Assembly (NCBI GenBank): GCA_028281285.1
Contig: JANQKF010000013.1
Location: 62,001 to 126,000 of the forward strand
Length of the DNA stretch: 64,000 nt
Direction of reading: 5' to 3'
Source: Cyclobacteriaceae bacterium
GTDB taxonomy: Bacteria; Bacteroidota; Bacteroidia; Cytophagales; Cyclobacteriaceae
The notes beneath the pieces were generated by a model. The model saw only the letters and a list, made by a program, of their open reading frames with translations, was not told the origin of the DNA and searched no databases. Of the stretch, positions 35,547 through 44,642 are shown piece by piece. Position 1 is the first letter of the stretch. Each line of letters starts with the position of its first letter. Made by a program: the position numbers and the translations under genes.

Positions 35547-38500
35547 TTAGAACTTCTTGACGATCTCCAGATTCAATCCATCAACATATGCCTTGTATTC
35601 CGACCAATCATTTGCAAAGAATGAATTGATCTCTTCAATGATCGGATCTGCAGCCTTCTCGGCTTTTTGATAAGCATATTGCATGCTTTGATCTACCGGT
35701 TTAAAGGCATCACCCATCTTTCCCCTGAGATTTCCAAGAATGCTAGATAGCACATCGGGATTATTCCTGAACCCTTGTACAGGTGGCTCGAAAATCTTTT
35801 CTCTTAGAGTCTTGATCTTTGCCTTTATCTCGTCCGATTTTTCTTTAAGCTCTTCATTATTCTCAACCAGGCTCATCACGTTACCAACAGCTTCATTGGC
35901 TTCGGTTAATTTGTCTACAGCTTCAGTCACACTACCTACTAAGTCATAGTACTTGCCAATGAAGCGCTCTTTATCTTCCATAGCCACCTGATCCCATTCC
36001 TTACGCATGTCACGCAAAACGTTAATCGTTTGACTACTTGATTCACCTTTATAGGAGATCTTAACAGTATAGGTTCCTGGCATCACATCATATCCTCCTG
36101 GTTTTTGCGAATTCGGATCACTCGGCTTTCTTGACCCCGGGTTTCGAATCCCGTCCTTCTCAAACCCCCAATAGACTCTATTTACACCGGCTTTTATCCC
36201 ATTGAGGGATCTGGTTCTAATCACATTACCTTTCGAATCAGAGATTTCCATCTTTGCCTTTCCTCCACCTTCTTTTGCGTAGAAGCTGATGGCTGCATTG
36301 AAGGGCTTATTCTGCCCCATGAACAACCCATGGCCGGTACTTCTATATCCTCTATAAGGTCCAATGACCGCATTAGTCGCATCCGGAATGGCAAATACAT
36401 GAATCACCTTATCATTCAAGTTTCTCATTTGAGTGGCTTCTCTCAACGGGCGGATGTCGTCCAGAATCCAGATGGCTCTACCAAAGGTACCGATGATGAG
36501 ATCATGCTCCCGAGGGTGAATCTGAAGATCCATGGTTGGTACTGTTGGATAACCATGTGTCCACTTTGCCCACGAGTCGGACCCATCCATTGAAACATAA
36601 AGTCCTGATTCAGTACCTAAAAACATTAGATTCGGCTCTACAGGATCTTGTACGAAGGACAAAGCAAAACCAAACACGTCATCGTCTTCCACAATTCGTT
36701 TCCACGTTCTTCCATAATTGGTGGTCTGGTAAACATAAGGAGACCAATCATCTCGTCTATGCTCATCGAAAACTACAAAGGCGGTTCCCGAGTCATAAGT
36801 ACTTGCTTTGATTTGCTGTACCCAGGAGTTGTCAGGTAATCCCGGAAACTTACCGGCCGAATTGGTCCAATTGGCCCCTCCATCTCGTGTGAGTTGGACA
36901 TTACCATCATCAGTACCCACCCAAATCATACCTTGAGAAAGGGTGCTCGGTTCAACCACTGTGATTGTGGTATGATTTTCAGCTCCGGAATTATCATAGT
37001 TCAGCCCTCCTGTTTCAAATTGCTTTTGTTTTTCCGGATCATTCGTAGTCAAATCAGGGGAAATGATTTCCCAATTCATTCCATGGTCACCGGACTTGAA
37101 CAGGTACTGTGCCCCAAGGTAAATGGTCTTTTTATCAAAAGGATCAATATTAACACCTGCATTCCAGTTGAATCTCAGGTTCTCTCCATCAGGATGTTCA
37201 GGTTGGATACCTTTCATCTCTCCAGTTACCCGATCATATCTTCTAATATTTGCTCGTTGACTCAGCGAATACCCGTATCGGTGATCTAACGGATCAGGAA
37301 CTACATCAAAACCATCACCTCCTACAATTCGCTCCCAGTAGCTATTTCTAATTCCGCCCTGTTTCAACAATTGACTCGGCCCCATCCAGGCACCGTTATC
37401 CTGCATGCCCCCCATAACATTGTAAGGTGTTTCCATGTCATAATTCACATGGTAGAACTGCCCGATAGGAAGGTTCTCCATATAGTGCCAAGCTCCTCCT
37501 CGATCGCGGGTTACTTCCATTCCACCATCATTACCAAGTACAATAAAATTCGGGTCATCCGGGTGGATATAAAGGGCGTGGTTATCTACATGAATGAATC
37601 CAGGATTCACCCACATTTGAAAGCTCTTTCCCCCATCCTCGCTTGAGGTTGCCATCGTATGCAAAGAATAGATACGATTTTCATTTTTGGGATCGACATA
37701 AATATCCGCATAATAAAAAGGGCGATTTCCAAGGAAATTATCTCCTTTCCTTGAAATGCGATACCATCGATTGCCCCCATCATCAGAGCGATAAAGGGCA
37801 TTTTCCTTAGACTCTACATAGGCATAGACTCGGTCAGGCATCGAAGGTGCTATCGCTAAGCCAATTCTACCCAAATTTCCTTTTGGTAAACCATGCTCAG
37901 AGGTTTTTCTATCCCAGGTTTCGCCTCCATCATGTGAAACATATATCCCAGACTCAGGCCCTCCTGAGTTAAAAAACCACGGCCATCTTCTGTGCTCCCA
38001 CATAGCAGCAATCAACTTGTTGGGATTAGTGGGGTCAATTACCAAATCAGCGATCCCTGCTCCAGGTATTGAGTACAATACCTGTCTCCAGGTTTGACCT
38101 CCATCCGTGGATTTATATACGCCTCTCTCCGGGTGTTCACCCCATGGAGAACCAATGGCCCCTACCCAGATTGTGTTAGGGTCACCTGGATGGACAATCA
38201 AACGATGAATGTTTCTGGTCTTTTCCAAGCCCATGTGTGTCCAGGTTTCACCACCATCAAGGCTTTTGTAGACACCATATCCTGAGTTCAAGGAATTTCT
38301 CGGGTTCCCCTCTCCGGTTCCAATCCAGATGGTACTCGCATTGGAAGGGTCGATAGTCACGACCCCAATGGAGGCCACCTCTTCCTCATCAAAGAGTGAT
38401 TTCCAGCTTGTTCCTCCACTAACAGATTTCCATAATCCTCCGGAAGCCGTTCCGGCATAAATTACATTTCGATTATGGCGCACTACATCTATAGAAGTGA

Positions 38501-38639
38501 CTCGCCCCGACATACCAGCTGGCCCGATCGAACGGGGTTTCATTACCTCGAACATGGAGAGGTCAGTTTGGGCGGTAATCAAACTGGTTGAAACAAAAGA
38601 TAGGAATACAACTAGAAAGGTCTTTATTGATCTGATCAT
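35547..38639 (-). CDS. Large secreted BNR/sortilin-like beta-propeller protein
   Basis: This 1030-residue protein has a signal peptide ending LITAQ. Residues about 35-720 carry many BNR/Asp-box repeats (for example GVYKSLDGGETW, GVYKSTDGGQTW, GIYVSHDGGETW, LYRSDDGGNRW), the pattern of VPS10/sortilin-like propellers. A beta-sandwich region follows (about 755-870, including MPGTYTVKISYKG). A helical C-terminal domain of about 150 residues completes the protein. Such proteins are common in Bacteroidota and bind ligands or act on sugars, but the exact activity is unproven. It is probably monocistronic. Confidence 0.85.
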   Translation of the reverse strand: MIRSIKTFLVVFLSFVSTSLITAQTDLSMFEVMKPRSIGPAGMSGRVTSIDVVRHNRNVIYAGTASGGLWKSVSGGTSWKSLFDEEEVASIGVVTIDPSNASTIWIGTGEGNPRNSLNSGYGVYKSLDGGETWTHMGLEKTRNIHRLIVHPGDPNTIWVGAIGSPWGEHPERGVYKSTDGGQTWRQVLYSIPGAGIADLVIDPTNPNKLIAAMWEHRRWPWFFNSGGPESGIYVSHDGGETWDRKTSEHGLPKGNLGRIGLAIAPSMPDRVYAYVESKENALYRSDDGGNRWYRISRKGDNFLGNRPFYYADIYVDPKNENRIYSLHTMATSSEDGGKSFQMWVNPGFIHVDNHALYIHPDDPNFIVLGNDGGMEVTRDRGGAWHYMENLPIGQFYHVNYDMETPYNVMGGMQDNGAWMGPSQLLKQGGIRNSYWERIVGGDGFDVVPDPLDHRYGYSLSQRANIRRYDRVTGEMKGIQPEHPDGENLRFNWNAGVNIDPFDKKTIYLGAQYLFKSGDHGMNWEIISPDLTTNDPEKQKQFETGGLNYDNSGAENHTTITVVEPSTLSQGMIWVGTDDGNVQLTRDGGANWTNSAGKFPGLPDNSWVQQIKASTYDSGTAFVVFDEHRRDDWSPYVYQTTNYGRTWKRIVEDDDVFGFALSFVQDPVEPNLMFLGTESGLYVSMDGSDSWAKWTHGYPTVPTMDLQIHPREHDLIIGTFGRAIWILDDIRPLREATQMRNLNDKVIHVFAIPDATNAVIGPYRGYRSTGHGLFMGQNKPFNAAISFYAKEGGGKAKMEISDSKGNVIRTRSLNGIKAGVNRVYWGFEKDGIRNPGSRKPSDPNSQKPGGYDVMPGTYTVKISYKGESSSQTINVLRDMRKEWDQVAMEDKERFIGKYYDLVGSVTEAVDKLTEANEAVGNVMSLVENNEELKEKSDEIKAKIKTLREKIFEPPVQGFRNNPDVLSSILGNLRGKMGDAFKPVDQSMQYAYQKAEKAADPIIEEINSFFANDWSEYKAYVDGLNLEIVKKF

Positions 38640-38706
38640 GGGAATTGCTATTTGAACTCAATATAGAATCCCTCCCAACGACAAGTCAGTAAATTTCTAC
38701 CAATGG

Positions 38707-39804
38707 TCAATTCTCTAAAACAAGCTTATTCTGCAAATAGAGGTAGGTGGCATAATTCTTTGAACTTTCTCTTGCATATTTTGCGGCTTTCTGAAAATGT
38801 TCCACCACTTTTTTCTGATTTCCTACCTTCAAATAATATTCACCTAGCGCCAGGTGTGCTACCCAGTCAGTTGGCTTTTTTCTGACATAGTCACTCAAAA
38901 GTTTGTATGAAGTTACCTTATCACCTCTCAGCAATATTGGGCTTAGTCCATAGTAGTAGATGTTAAACCCCTGCGCGTTATTGATTGTAGTTTCCCACAA
39001 TCTTTTACCCTCTTCTTTACCTTGAGCTATAAGAATATCTGCTTTCAGCATGGTGCTGGCAAATGTTTGTCCTTGTCTTCTTACCTCGTCTTCCATTCCT
39101 TTAGCGGCTTCCAAAGATTTTTCTACCCATTGGAGGGCTTCAGTAAGTTTGGTTGAATCCTGTTGAAGAATGGTCGATGCCAGTGTGCGATATTCATTCG
39201 CATTTTTATCTTCTTTGGAAGTGAGGTCTGCTATTAAATTCTTTGTCACATCCGTACTAATATTGAATTTAACTGCGACTTTTTCCCATCTTAATTCAAC
39301 GTCAACCGATGTGCCTTGACGGTTGATAAAATTATAGCTCAACCATTCTTGATGAGGCTTGCGTTCTACAGGAACATCTACTCTAAGAACATCATTCTCG
39401 GGTGTATACTGAAAGGCTCCCCAGGTTTTACCGCTGGAAAATACTAGAGTCCATTTCTTTTTAGATACGAGCACTACAAATCCATAGGATCCGGCTTTTA
39501 GGTGTTTTCCTTCAATGGTGACATCATGGGCAAATTCTATGGTAGTTCGTTGGTTTGACCCAGCCCTCCAGGCGTATTCTTTTCCATCAACAACAAAATC
39601 GTAGGGTACAATTCCCCCAAATATCTTTCTTCCTTTTGCTGTCGGACTATGATAGACTATCGTTATATCTGTGCTCCCAATTCTTTGGGTAATACTGGCT
39701 CTTTGGCTGACTCGTGTCGAACTACTCATATCTTGTGAAAGAGCATTGAATATGGTGATTACAGAGGTGAATGCGATGAGTGTTGCTTTGATTTTGACTT
39801 TCAT
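38707..39804 (-). CDS. DUF2911 and TPR-like secreted protein
   Basis: This 365-residue protein has a signal peptide ending ALSQ. A DUF2911 domain covers about residues 30-180, with KGRKIFGGIVPYDFVVDG, WRAGSNQRTTIEF and LKAGSYGFVVL. The C-terminal half (about 200-365) is helical with TPR-like repeats (DWVAHLALGEYYLKVGNQKK). The function is unknown. The architecture differs from the DUF2911 lipoprotein at 6525-7697, where the DUF2911 domain is C-terminal. Confidence 0.85.
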   Translation of the reverse strand: MKVKIKATLIAFTSVITIFNALSQDMSSSTRVSQRASITQRIGSTDITIVYHSPTAKGRKIFGGIVPYDFVVDGKEYAWRAGSNQRTTIEFAHDVTIEGKHLKAGSYGFVVLVSKKKWTLVFSSGKTWGAFQYTPENDVLRVDVPVERKPHQEWLSYNFINRQGTSVDVELRWEKVAVKFNISTDVTKNLIADLTSKEDKNANEYRTLASTILQQDSTKLTEALQWVEKSLEAAKGMEDEVRRQGQTFASTMLKADILIAQGKEEGKRLWETTINNAQGFNIYYYGLSPILLRGDKVTSYKLLSDYVRKKPTDWVAHLALGEYYLKVGNQKKVVEHFQKAAKYARESSKNYATYLYLQNKLVLEN

Positions 39805-39975
39805 TTTTAGGTAGTTTAATTGATTAAAGGAACAATCACCTCATTTCATTGAAGCACCCGTAGCTTATTCAATTCCGTTCAGTTTGATGCAGAACAGTAA
39901 CACTTGCAAAACCACTACTGACATAAGGTTGTCATCTGGTGTACTTAGGTTTAACTTTTAACCAAACAAACGATC

Positions 39976-40344
39976 ATGAGATTTCTAGGATTGAGAACTT
40001 TAGCCTTATATGTCGATGACTTGAAGGCTGCAACAGAATGGTATACAGAGGCATTTGAAACGGAACCATATTTTAAAGAACCCTTCTATGTTGGTTTCAA
40101 CATTGCCGGATATGAATTGGGGTTAATGCCTGAAGAAAACCCAATAAAAAACAAGACTTCCAATGCATTGACTTACTGGGGAGTCGAGGATGTAGAGTCC
40201 GAGTTCCAACGACTACTTGATTTAGGAGCAAAGCCACTTGGCAAGCCTCAAAATGTAGGCGGTCCAATTGTGGTAGCCGAAGTCAAGGACCCCTGGGACA
40301 ATGCTATTGGAATTATCTATAATCCGGTTTTTAAACTTCCCTGA
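39976..40344 (+). CDS. VOC family (glyoxalase-like) protein
   Basis: This 122-residue single VOC module has the start GLRTLALYVDDLKAATEWYTEAF and the end EVKDPWDNAIGIIYNP. Small-molecule binding or a glyoxalase/dioxygenase-like role is likely, but metal ligands are not obvious. Its stop codon abuts the stop of the opposing hydrolase gene (TGATCA). Confidence 0.85.
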   Translation: MRFLGLRTLALYVDDLKAATEWYTEAFETEPYFKEPFYVGFNIAGYELGLMPEENPIKNKTSNALTYWGVEDVESEFQRLLDLGAKPLGKPQNVGGPIVVAEVKDPWDNAIGIIYNPVFKLP

Positions 40345-41274
40345 TCAGTCAGCTAAAAAGGATTTAACGGCTTGCCGAAACTTCTTAGGTTGTTCGATAA
40401 ATGGGAAATGCCCTGACTGGCCTATGGTAACCAGTTCTGAGTTGGGAATTAAGCTAAGCATCTTTTGACTGTACATTTTGACAGCAGGCTCCATTTCACC
40501 ATAAATCAATAGTGTGGGACATTGAATATTTCTCAATAAAGAATCATAATCAAAAGTCGACATATCAGGACCTAGCAATCGAGTCAGACCGCTTCTCAAA
40601 TCGTAGTCGTCAGGAATAGTGAGTTCGAGTTTATCAAGGTTGCTTCGATCATACATTTGTGGTTTAAAGGAGGTTTTTAAAAACTCTCCTATTAATCGAT
40701 ATCGCTGATCCGGGTAATTCCTTATTGAATCAATATAGGCCTGACGGATTTCGCGATCTTCTGACGTCTGCAGTTTTGCGACTTCCTCGCTCTCTTTCTG
40801 CCAATCATGGACATTGGGCGCCATGGAATTGGAAAGAATCAAGTGGTTCAACCGGTCACTATGCCTAATCGCATATATCGTTGCCAACAACCCTCCCCAG
40901 GAATGCCCCATTAAATTGATCTTATCAAATCCCAAATGCCTCCTTAACAATTCAATGTCTTCTGCAAAATCCGAAATTGTCATTTTGGAGGAGTCCACCT
41001 CTGTGGATGATTGTCCCGCAGCTCTTTGATCATAAAAGATCAATTGGTAATCCCTAGCGAGATTCTCCAGATGAGGCAAAAAATAAGTATGATCCAAGAC
41101 CGGCCCTCCATGAACTACAACCATTGGTTCTCCCTCCCCAACGATTTTATAAAAGATATCAGATCCGTTTACATTGGCGGTGCCTTCACTTACCACCAAA
41201 TCTTTCGGTCGACAAGAAAAAACTGCGAGCACTGACACCAATATGATTGAGCAATATTTAATCTTTCCGGTCAT
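40345..41274 (-). CDS. Alpha/beta hydrolase lipoprotein, proline iminopeptidase-like
   Basis: This 309-residue protein has a lipoprotein signal (VLAVFSC, Cys21). The alpha/beta hydrolase fold shows the oxyanion motif HGGP (55-58), the nucleophile Ser125 in GHSWGG, a DQRAAGQS segment and a C-terminal GHFPF with the catalytic His. These are the marks of the S33 proline iminopeptidase group. It is expected to face the periplasm and may trim peptides or hydrolyse esters. It sits 8 bp downstream of the SUI1 gene and is probably co-transcribed with it. Confidence 0.85.
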   Translation of the reverse strand: MTGKIKYCSIILVSVLAVFSCRPKDLVVSEGTANVNGSDIFYKIVGEGEPMVVVHGGPVLDHTYFLPHLENLARDYQLIFYDQRAAGQSSTEVDSSKMTISDFAEDIELLRRHLGFDKINLMGHSWGGLLATIYAIRHSDRLNHLILSNSMAPNVHDWQKESEEVAKLQTSEDREIRQAYIDSIRNYPDQRYRLIGEFLKTSFKPQMYDRSNLDKLELTIPDDYDLRSGLTRLLGPDMSTFDYDSLLRNIQCPTLLIYGEMEPAVKMYSQKMLSLIPNSELVTIGQSGHFPFIEQPKKFRQAVKSFLAD

Positions 41275-41282
41275 TGAATTTG

Positions 41283-41636
41283 TTAGCCACCTACTCTCTT
41301 GGCATGATAACCTTCCTTGTTCAGAATTTGTAAGACTTTATCCCTGTGGTCACCCTGAATCAAAATCTCTCCATCTTTCGCACTTCCACCTACACCGCAT
41401 TTTGACTTAAGCAATTTCCCAAGCGCTTTTAAATCTTCCTCCGTACCAACAAATCCATCTACTAACGTGACTTGCTTGCCGCCTCTGCTTTTCTTGTCAA
41501 GCATGACTTTCAAATTCTGTTCTGATGGCACCAGAGTTTCTTCTTCAAACTCATCCTCATATTGATAGTCAAAGTCATCGCTCGTTGAATAGACGACACC
41601 TGATCTCCCCTTATCTCTTTTGTTTTTTCTGCCCAT
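41283..41636 (-). CDS. SUI1/eIF1-like translation factor (YciH family)
   Basis: This 117-residue protein has a charged N-terminus followed by the SUI1 domain (about residues 43-115), with RGGKQVTLVDGFVG, KLLKSKCGVGGSAKDGEILIQGDHRDKV. Bacterial YciH can influence start-codon fidelity, but its physiological role is unsettled. A perfect promoter lies 4 nt before the ATG, predicting a leaderless or nearly leaderless mRNA, notable for a gene encoding an initiation-related factor. Confidence 0.9.
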   Translation of the reverse strand: MGRKNKRDKGRSGVVYSTSDDFDYQYEDEFEEETLVPSEQNLKVMLDKKSRGGKQVTLVDGFVGTEEDLKALGKLLKSKCGVGGSAKDGEILIQGDHRDKVLQILNKEGYHAKRVGG

Positions 41637-41640
41637 AGGT

Positions 41641-41669
41641 CAAAGTTATCAAATTGAATCTACCGACAA
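41641..41669 (-). promoter_or_regulatory. Bacteroidota promoter of the SUI1 gene
   Basis: TTG (41669-41667), an 18-nt spacer and TAACTTTG (41648-41641) fit the consensus exactly. The predicted start site is about 1 nt before the ATG at 41636. Confidence 0.7.
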
Positions 41670-41804
41670 GTGAAAATCTTCAGGTAGCTTTTTTTGTCCG
41701 TCAGATGTTTCATAATGTCCATTTTTAGAACATTCATCAAGTGTTTAAACGCTGGAAATCATTGTATTTCGGCTTAATTCAAAGATTCCATTTCAAGGCA
41801 TCCT

Positions 41805-41830
41805 TTTTGACCTTAATTGACAGGTCAAAA
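41805..41830. promoter_or_regulatory. Inverted repeat directly upstream of the ankyrin gene
   Basis: The arms TTTTGACC and GGTCAAAA (8 bp) are separated by 10 nt and end 8 nt before the ATG at 41839. This could be an operator, or a hairpin covering the ribosome-binding region. Confidence 0.45.
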
Positions 41831-41838
41831 GAATTCTT

Positions 41839-42909
41839 ATGAAAATATTCAAATATTTCTTGGCGACTACTTTGTTGATGTGCTCAACAGATCTGTCGGC
41901 ACAGGGTTGTAGAGACATGGTAGAAGCTGCTTATCATGGCAATTACAATCGAGTTAAAGCAGAGCTAGACGCTGGAACAAAGCCAAACTGTGTTTATGAT
42001 ATCAAAGGAGGTCCGAGGACTGCACTTAACGCAGCTTCCATTGATGGTGAATTGAGTATTGTTAAACTCTTAGTAAACAATGGAGCAGATGTCAATTTTA
42101 GAGCGAGGAAGGATGCCACTCCATTAATTTCAGCTGCTAAAGAAGGTCATTACGAAATTGCAGAATACCTACTTGATGTTGGAGCAGATGTTAACAAAAT
42201 CATTCCTGGAGACGGAAGTCCAATTTTGGCAGCAGCTGGCAGTGGTTCGTACAAGCTCACTAAATTATTGATTGATAGAGGTGCTAATGTCAATGCCAGG
42301 GTGATTGGCGATGGAACCGCATTAATTGCAGCGGTGAATGACGAGGATGAAGAAATCGTTGAGTTGTTGCTCGAATCAGGTGCTAACCCTAACCTTTCAT
42401 CTCCAGGTGACGGAAACCCTATGATCGCTGCAAGTGAAGCTGATAATGAGCGTATTCTTGAATTACTGCTAGAATATGGTGGCAAGCCTAATCGAGCGAC
42501 AAGTGGGGATGGCTCAGCACTTATCAATGCGGCACACCAAGGGCGACTGGAAAGAGTTAAGAAGCTTATTGAAGCTGGAGCAGATCCCGACATGGGAGTC
42601 CGCGGGGATGGGAGCCCACTAATCGCAGCTGCAAAAACAGGTGAATATGAAGTTGCCAAATATTTAATCGAGCAAGGTGCTGACGTTGACAAAGAGGTTC
42701 GGGGTGACGAGACCCCATTGATCCAGGCGGCCTGGAACGGGCATTTGAACGTTGTAAAACTACTTATAGAGAATGGTGCGGACCCCAATAAATACACTCG
42801 TGAGGGCACTGTACTCAGCTATGAAATTAGAAGCCCATTGAAGATGGCAAGAAAAGAAGGCTACCGAAGAATTGTGGATTACCTGAAGCGTCAGGGAGCA
42901 AAACGATAA
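41839..42909 (+). CDS. Secreted ankyrin-repeat protein
   Basis: This 356-residue protein has a signal peptide (about residues 1-20, ending DLSAQ). It is composed of about nine ankyrin repeats of 33 residues. Most repeats carry a distinctive GDGSPLIAAA-type turn before helix 1 and end IEQGADV or LIENGADPN. It presumably acts as a periplasmic or cell-surface protein-binding scaffold. The reading-frame repeats create a long antisense ORF that is not a gene. A terminator hairpin follows. Confidence 0.9.
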   Translation: MKIFKYFLATTLLMCSTDLSAQGCRDMVEAAYHGNYNRVKAELDAGTKPNCVYDIKGGPRTALNAASIDGELSIVKLLVNNGADVNFRARKDATPLISAAKEGHYEIAEYLLDVGADVNKIIPGDGSPILAAAGSGSYKLTKLLIDRGANVNARVIGDGTALIAAVNDEDEEIVELLLESGANPNLSSPGDGNPMIAASEADNERILELLLEYGGKPNRATSGDGSALINAAHQGRLERVKKLIEAGADPDMGVRGDGSPLIAAAKTGEYEVAKYLIEQGADVDKEVRGDETPLIQAAWNGHLNVVKLLIENGADPNKYTREGTVLSYEIRSPLKMARKEGYRRIVDYLKRQGAKR

Positions 42910-42946
42910 GCAAATTATAGACTTATTAATCTCTTAAAAACCCTCT

Positions 42947-42980
42947 GATAACCCTGTCTTTCACGGGGTTATCTTCTTTC
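42947..42980 (+). terminator. Terminator-like hairpin after the ankyrin gene
   Basis: The stem GATAACCC / GGGTTATC (8 bp, 42947-42954 and 42966-42973) has an 11-nt loop and is followed by TTCTTTC. Confidence 0.6.
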
Positions 42981-43017
42981 AAGGCAGTCATTGTTCCAAC
43001 TACCGATAAAATTCGAA

Positions 43018-43031
43018 TGCAAACGTGTGCA
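43018..43031. promoter_or_regulatory. LacI-family-like operator candidate upstream of the sugar transporter
   Basis: TGCAAACGTGTGCA is an imperfect palindrome with a central CG, 90 nt before the ATG. It resembles LacI/GalR-family sites, but no LacI gene is in the window. Confidence 0.3.
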
Positions 43032-43120
43032 AATAAAAATGGCAGTGTTGATCAAACTATTGCCCGAAGGTGACATGATTAATTGCTTATATTTCTTCTT
43101 TAGCTTTTAATCAACCTTCC

Positions 43121-44641
43121 ATGCTTTCCATACAAAAGAACCACACCAAATCATTTCTTGGTCTTCTCAGCTTGCCGGCAACAGCGATGGGCTTTGCCCT
43201 ATCGATTCAGATTGCTGCCTTAAGCTGGATCCTTAAAACAAAGTATGAGCTTGACATTGAGGAGATCGGAATTGTATGGGCAGCAGGTCCGATTGCCGGG
43301 ATTTTTGGACAAGTGATAATCGGTATTGTCAGCGACCGTGTTTGGTTCTGGAATGGACGAAGGAGGCCTTTCATTCTGATCGGAGGCGTGATTACTGCCT
43401 TAATGCTTCTCGCTTTGCCAAACATCGGCATCATAAGTGAATCACTGGGTTTCAGCGGAATATTAACAGTGGCGATATCAGTGGCCTTAATGTTGGATCT
43501 AGCCATAAACATCAGTTTCAACCCTACCCGATCAATCATTGCTGATGTTACACCTGAGGGTAACATACGAACGAGTGGCTATACCTGGATGCAAACCATT
43601 TCGGGTACATTTGGCGTATTGGCCTATTTGATCTCAGTTATTTGGGACAACTACCTGTTGATCAATGTAGGGGTCGTGTTGGTATTCTTGTTTTCTGTGA
43701 TACCTCCCTTCTTTATTAAAGAACCTCAAGAGTTGGATGCTTCTGAGGAAGGTGAACAGGAAAAAGGTAGTATCAAGGAAGCGCTTAGCTCTATTTTACC
43801 GTTATCAGGTTTTTTGCTCTTTGGGCTTTTTGGGATAGTAAACAAGCTCTTTCTAGGTGAAAGCCTGGATCATCTTCAGAACTACGTGGTATTCATTGGG
43901 CTTGGCCTGAGTTTCCTTTTTAGCTTACTTCAGTTAAGCAAGGGAGCGGGGAAAGATTCGGGCAAAAATGAATTTCAAAAAATCCTCATCGCTCATGCAT
44001 TTACATGGCTTGGCATCCAGTGTATGTTTGTTTACTTCACTTCCTATATTGGAGATGCAGTCATTCCGAATATTGGCGACAATGTCATGGCCAATAATTT
44101 TTCTTCTTTTCTCACAGGAAAGGATATCGCGAGCTATACGGCCGATGACGCTACAGGAAACATTGTTGCCCTTTCTTTTCTTTTACTCAATCTGGTTGGG
44201 GCACTCCTGCCCACATTGGCTCTTGGCCCAATTTCCAATAAAATTGGCAGAGTAAAGACCCACGCCCTTTCCATCATTTGTGGAGCCGCAGGCTATCTGG
44301 GATTAATGGCGTTTGGTAGTTCTGAACTAATGATTTATCTGTTTATGTGCATAGTGGGTATCGGCTGGGCCGCAACCATTTCTTTGCCATTTGCAATCAT
44401 GTCTGAAAAGGTAGATCAGGCAAAAATGGGACTCTATATGGGCATCTTTAATCTGTCCGTAGTATTGCCTCAATTAATGTCAAGTCTGGGAATGGGGAAA
44501 ATTCTCAAAGAGTCATCCAATACCAGTCTATTATTCATTATTTGTGCGTTGGCACTGGCAGTATCGGGATTGCTATGGTTCTTCGTAAAGGAAAGTAAGG
44601 GCGGGAACTCCGCCCCAATGGCATCCGGTGGTGGACATTAA
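43121..44641 (+). CDS. MFS transporter, SLC45/GPH-type sugar:H+ symporter
   Basis: This 506-residue protein has about 12 membrane helices. It has the N-terminal QIAALSWILKTKYELDIEEI, the first-loop motif GIVSDRVWFWNGRRRPFIL, and a long central loop. These fit the SLC45/glycoside-pentoside-hexuronide group that imports sucrose or maltose with protons. The C-terminal half has GPISNKIGRVKTH as the pseudo-symmetric loop motif. No sugar hydrolase is adjacent. The stop lies 1 nt from the stop of the opposing UspA gene. Confidence 0.85.
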   Translation: MLSIQKNHTKSFLGLLSLPATAMGFALSIQIAALSWILKTKYELDIEEIGIVWAAGPIAGIFGQVIIGIVSDRVWFWNGRRRPFILIGGVITALMLLALPNIGIISESLGFSGILTVAISVALMLDLAINISFNPTRSIIADVTPEGNIRTSGYTWMQTISGTFGVLAYLISVIWDNYLLINVGVVLVFLFSVIPPFFIKEPQELDASEEGEQEKGSIKEALSSILPLSGFLLFGLFGIVNKLFLGESLDHLQNYVVFIGLGLSFLFSLLQLSKGAGKDSGKNEFQKILIAHAFTWLGIQCMFVYFTSYIGDAVIPNIGDNVMANNFSSFLTGKDIASYTADDATGNIVALSFLLLNLVGALLPTLALGPISNKIGRVKTHALSIICGAAGYLGLMAFGSSELMIYLFMCIVGIGWAATISLPFAIMSEKVDQAKMGLYMGIFNLSVVLPQLMSSLGMGKILKESSNTSLLFIICALALAVSGLLWFFVKESKGGNSAPMASGGGH

Positions 44642-44642
44642 A

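Noticed and set aside
42150-42809. 219-codon antisense ORF in the ankyrin gene
   Set aside because: It is created by the periodic codon pattern of the ankyrin repeats; the Ser/Pro-rich translation resembles no protein.
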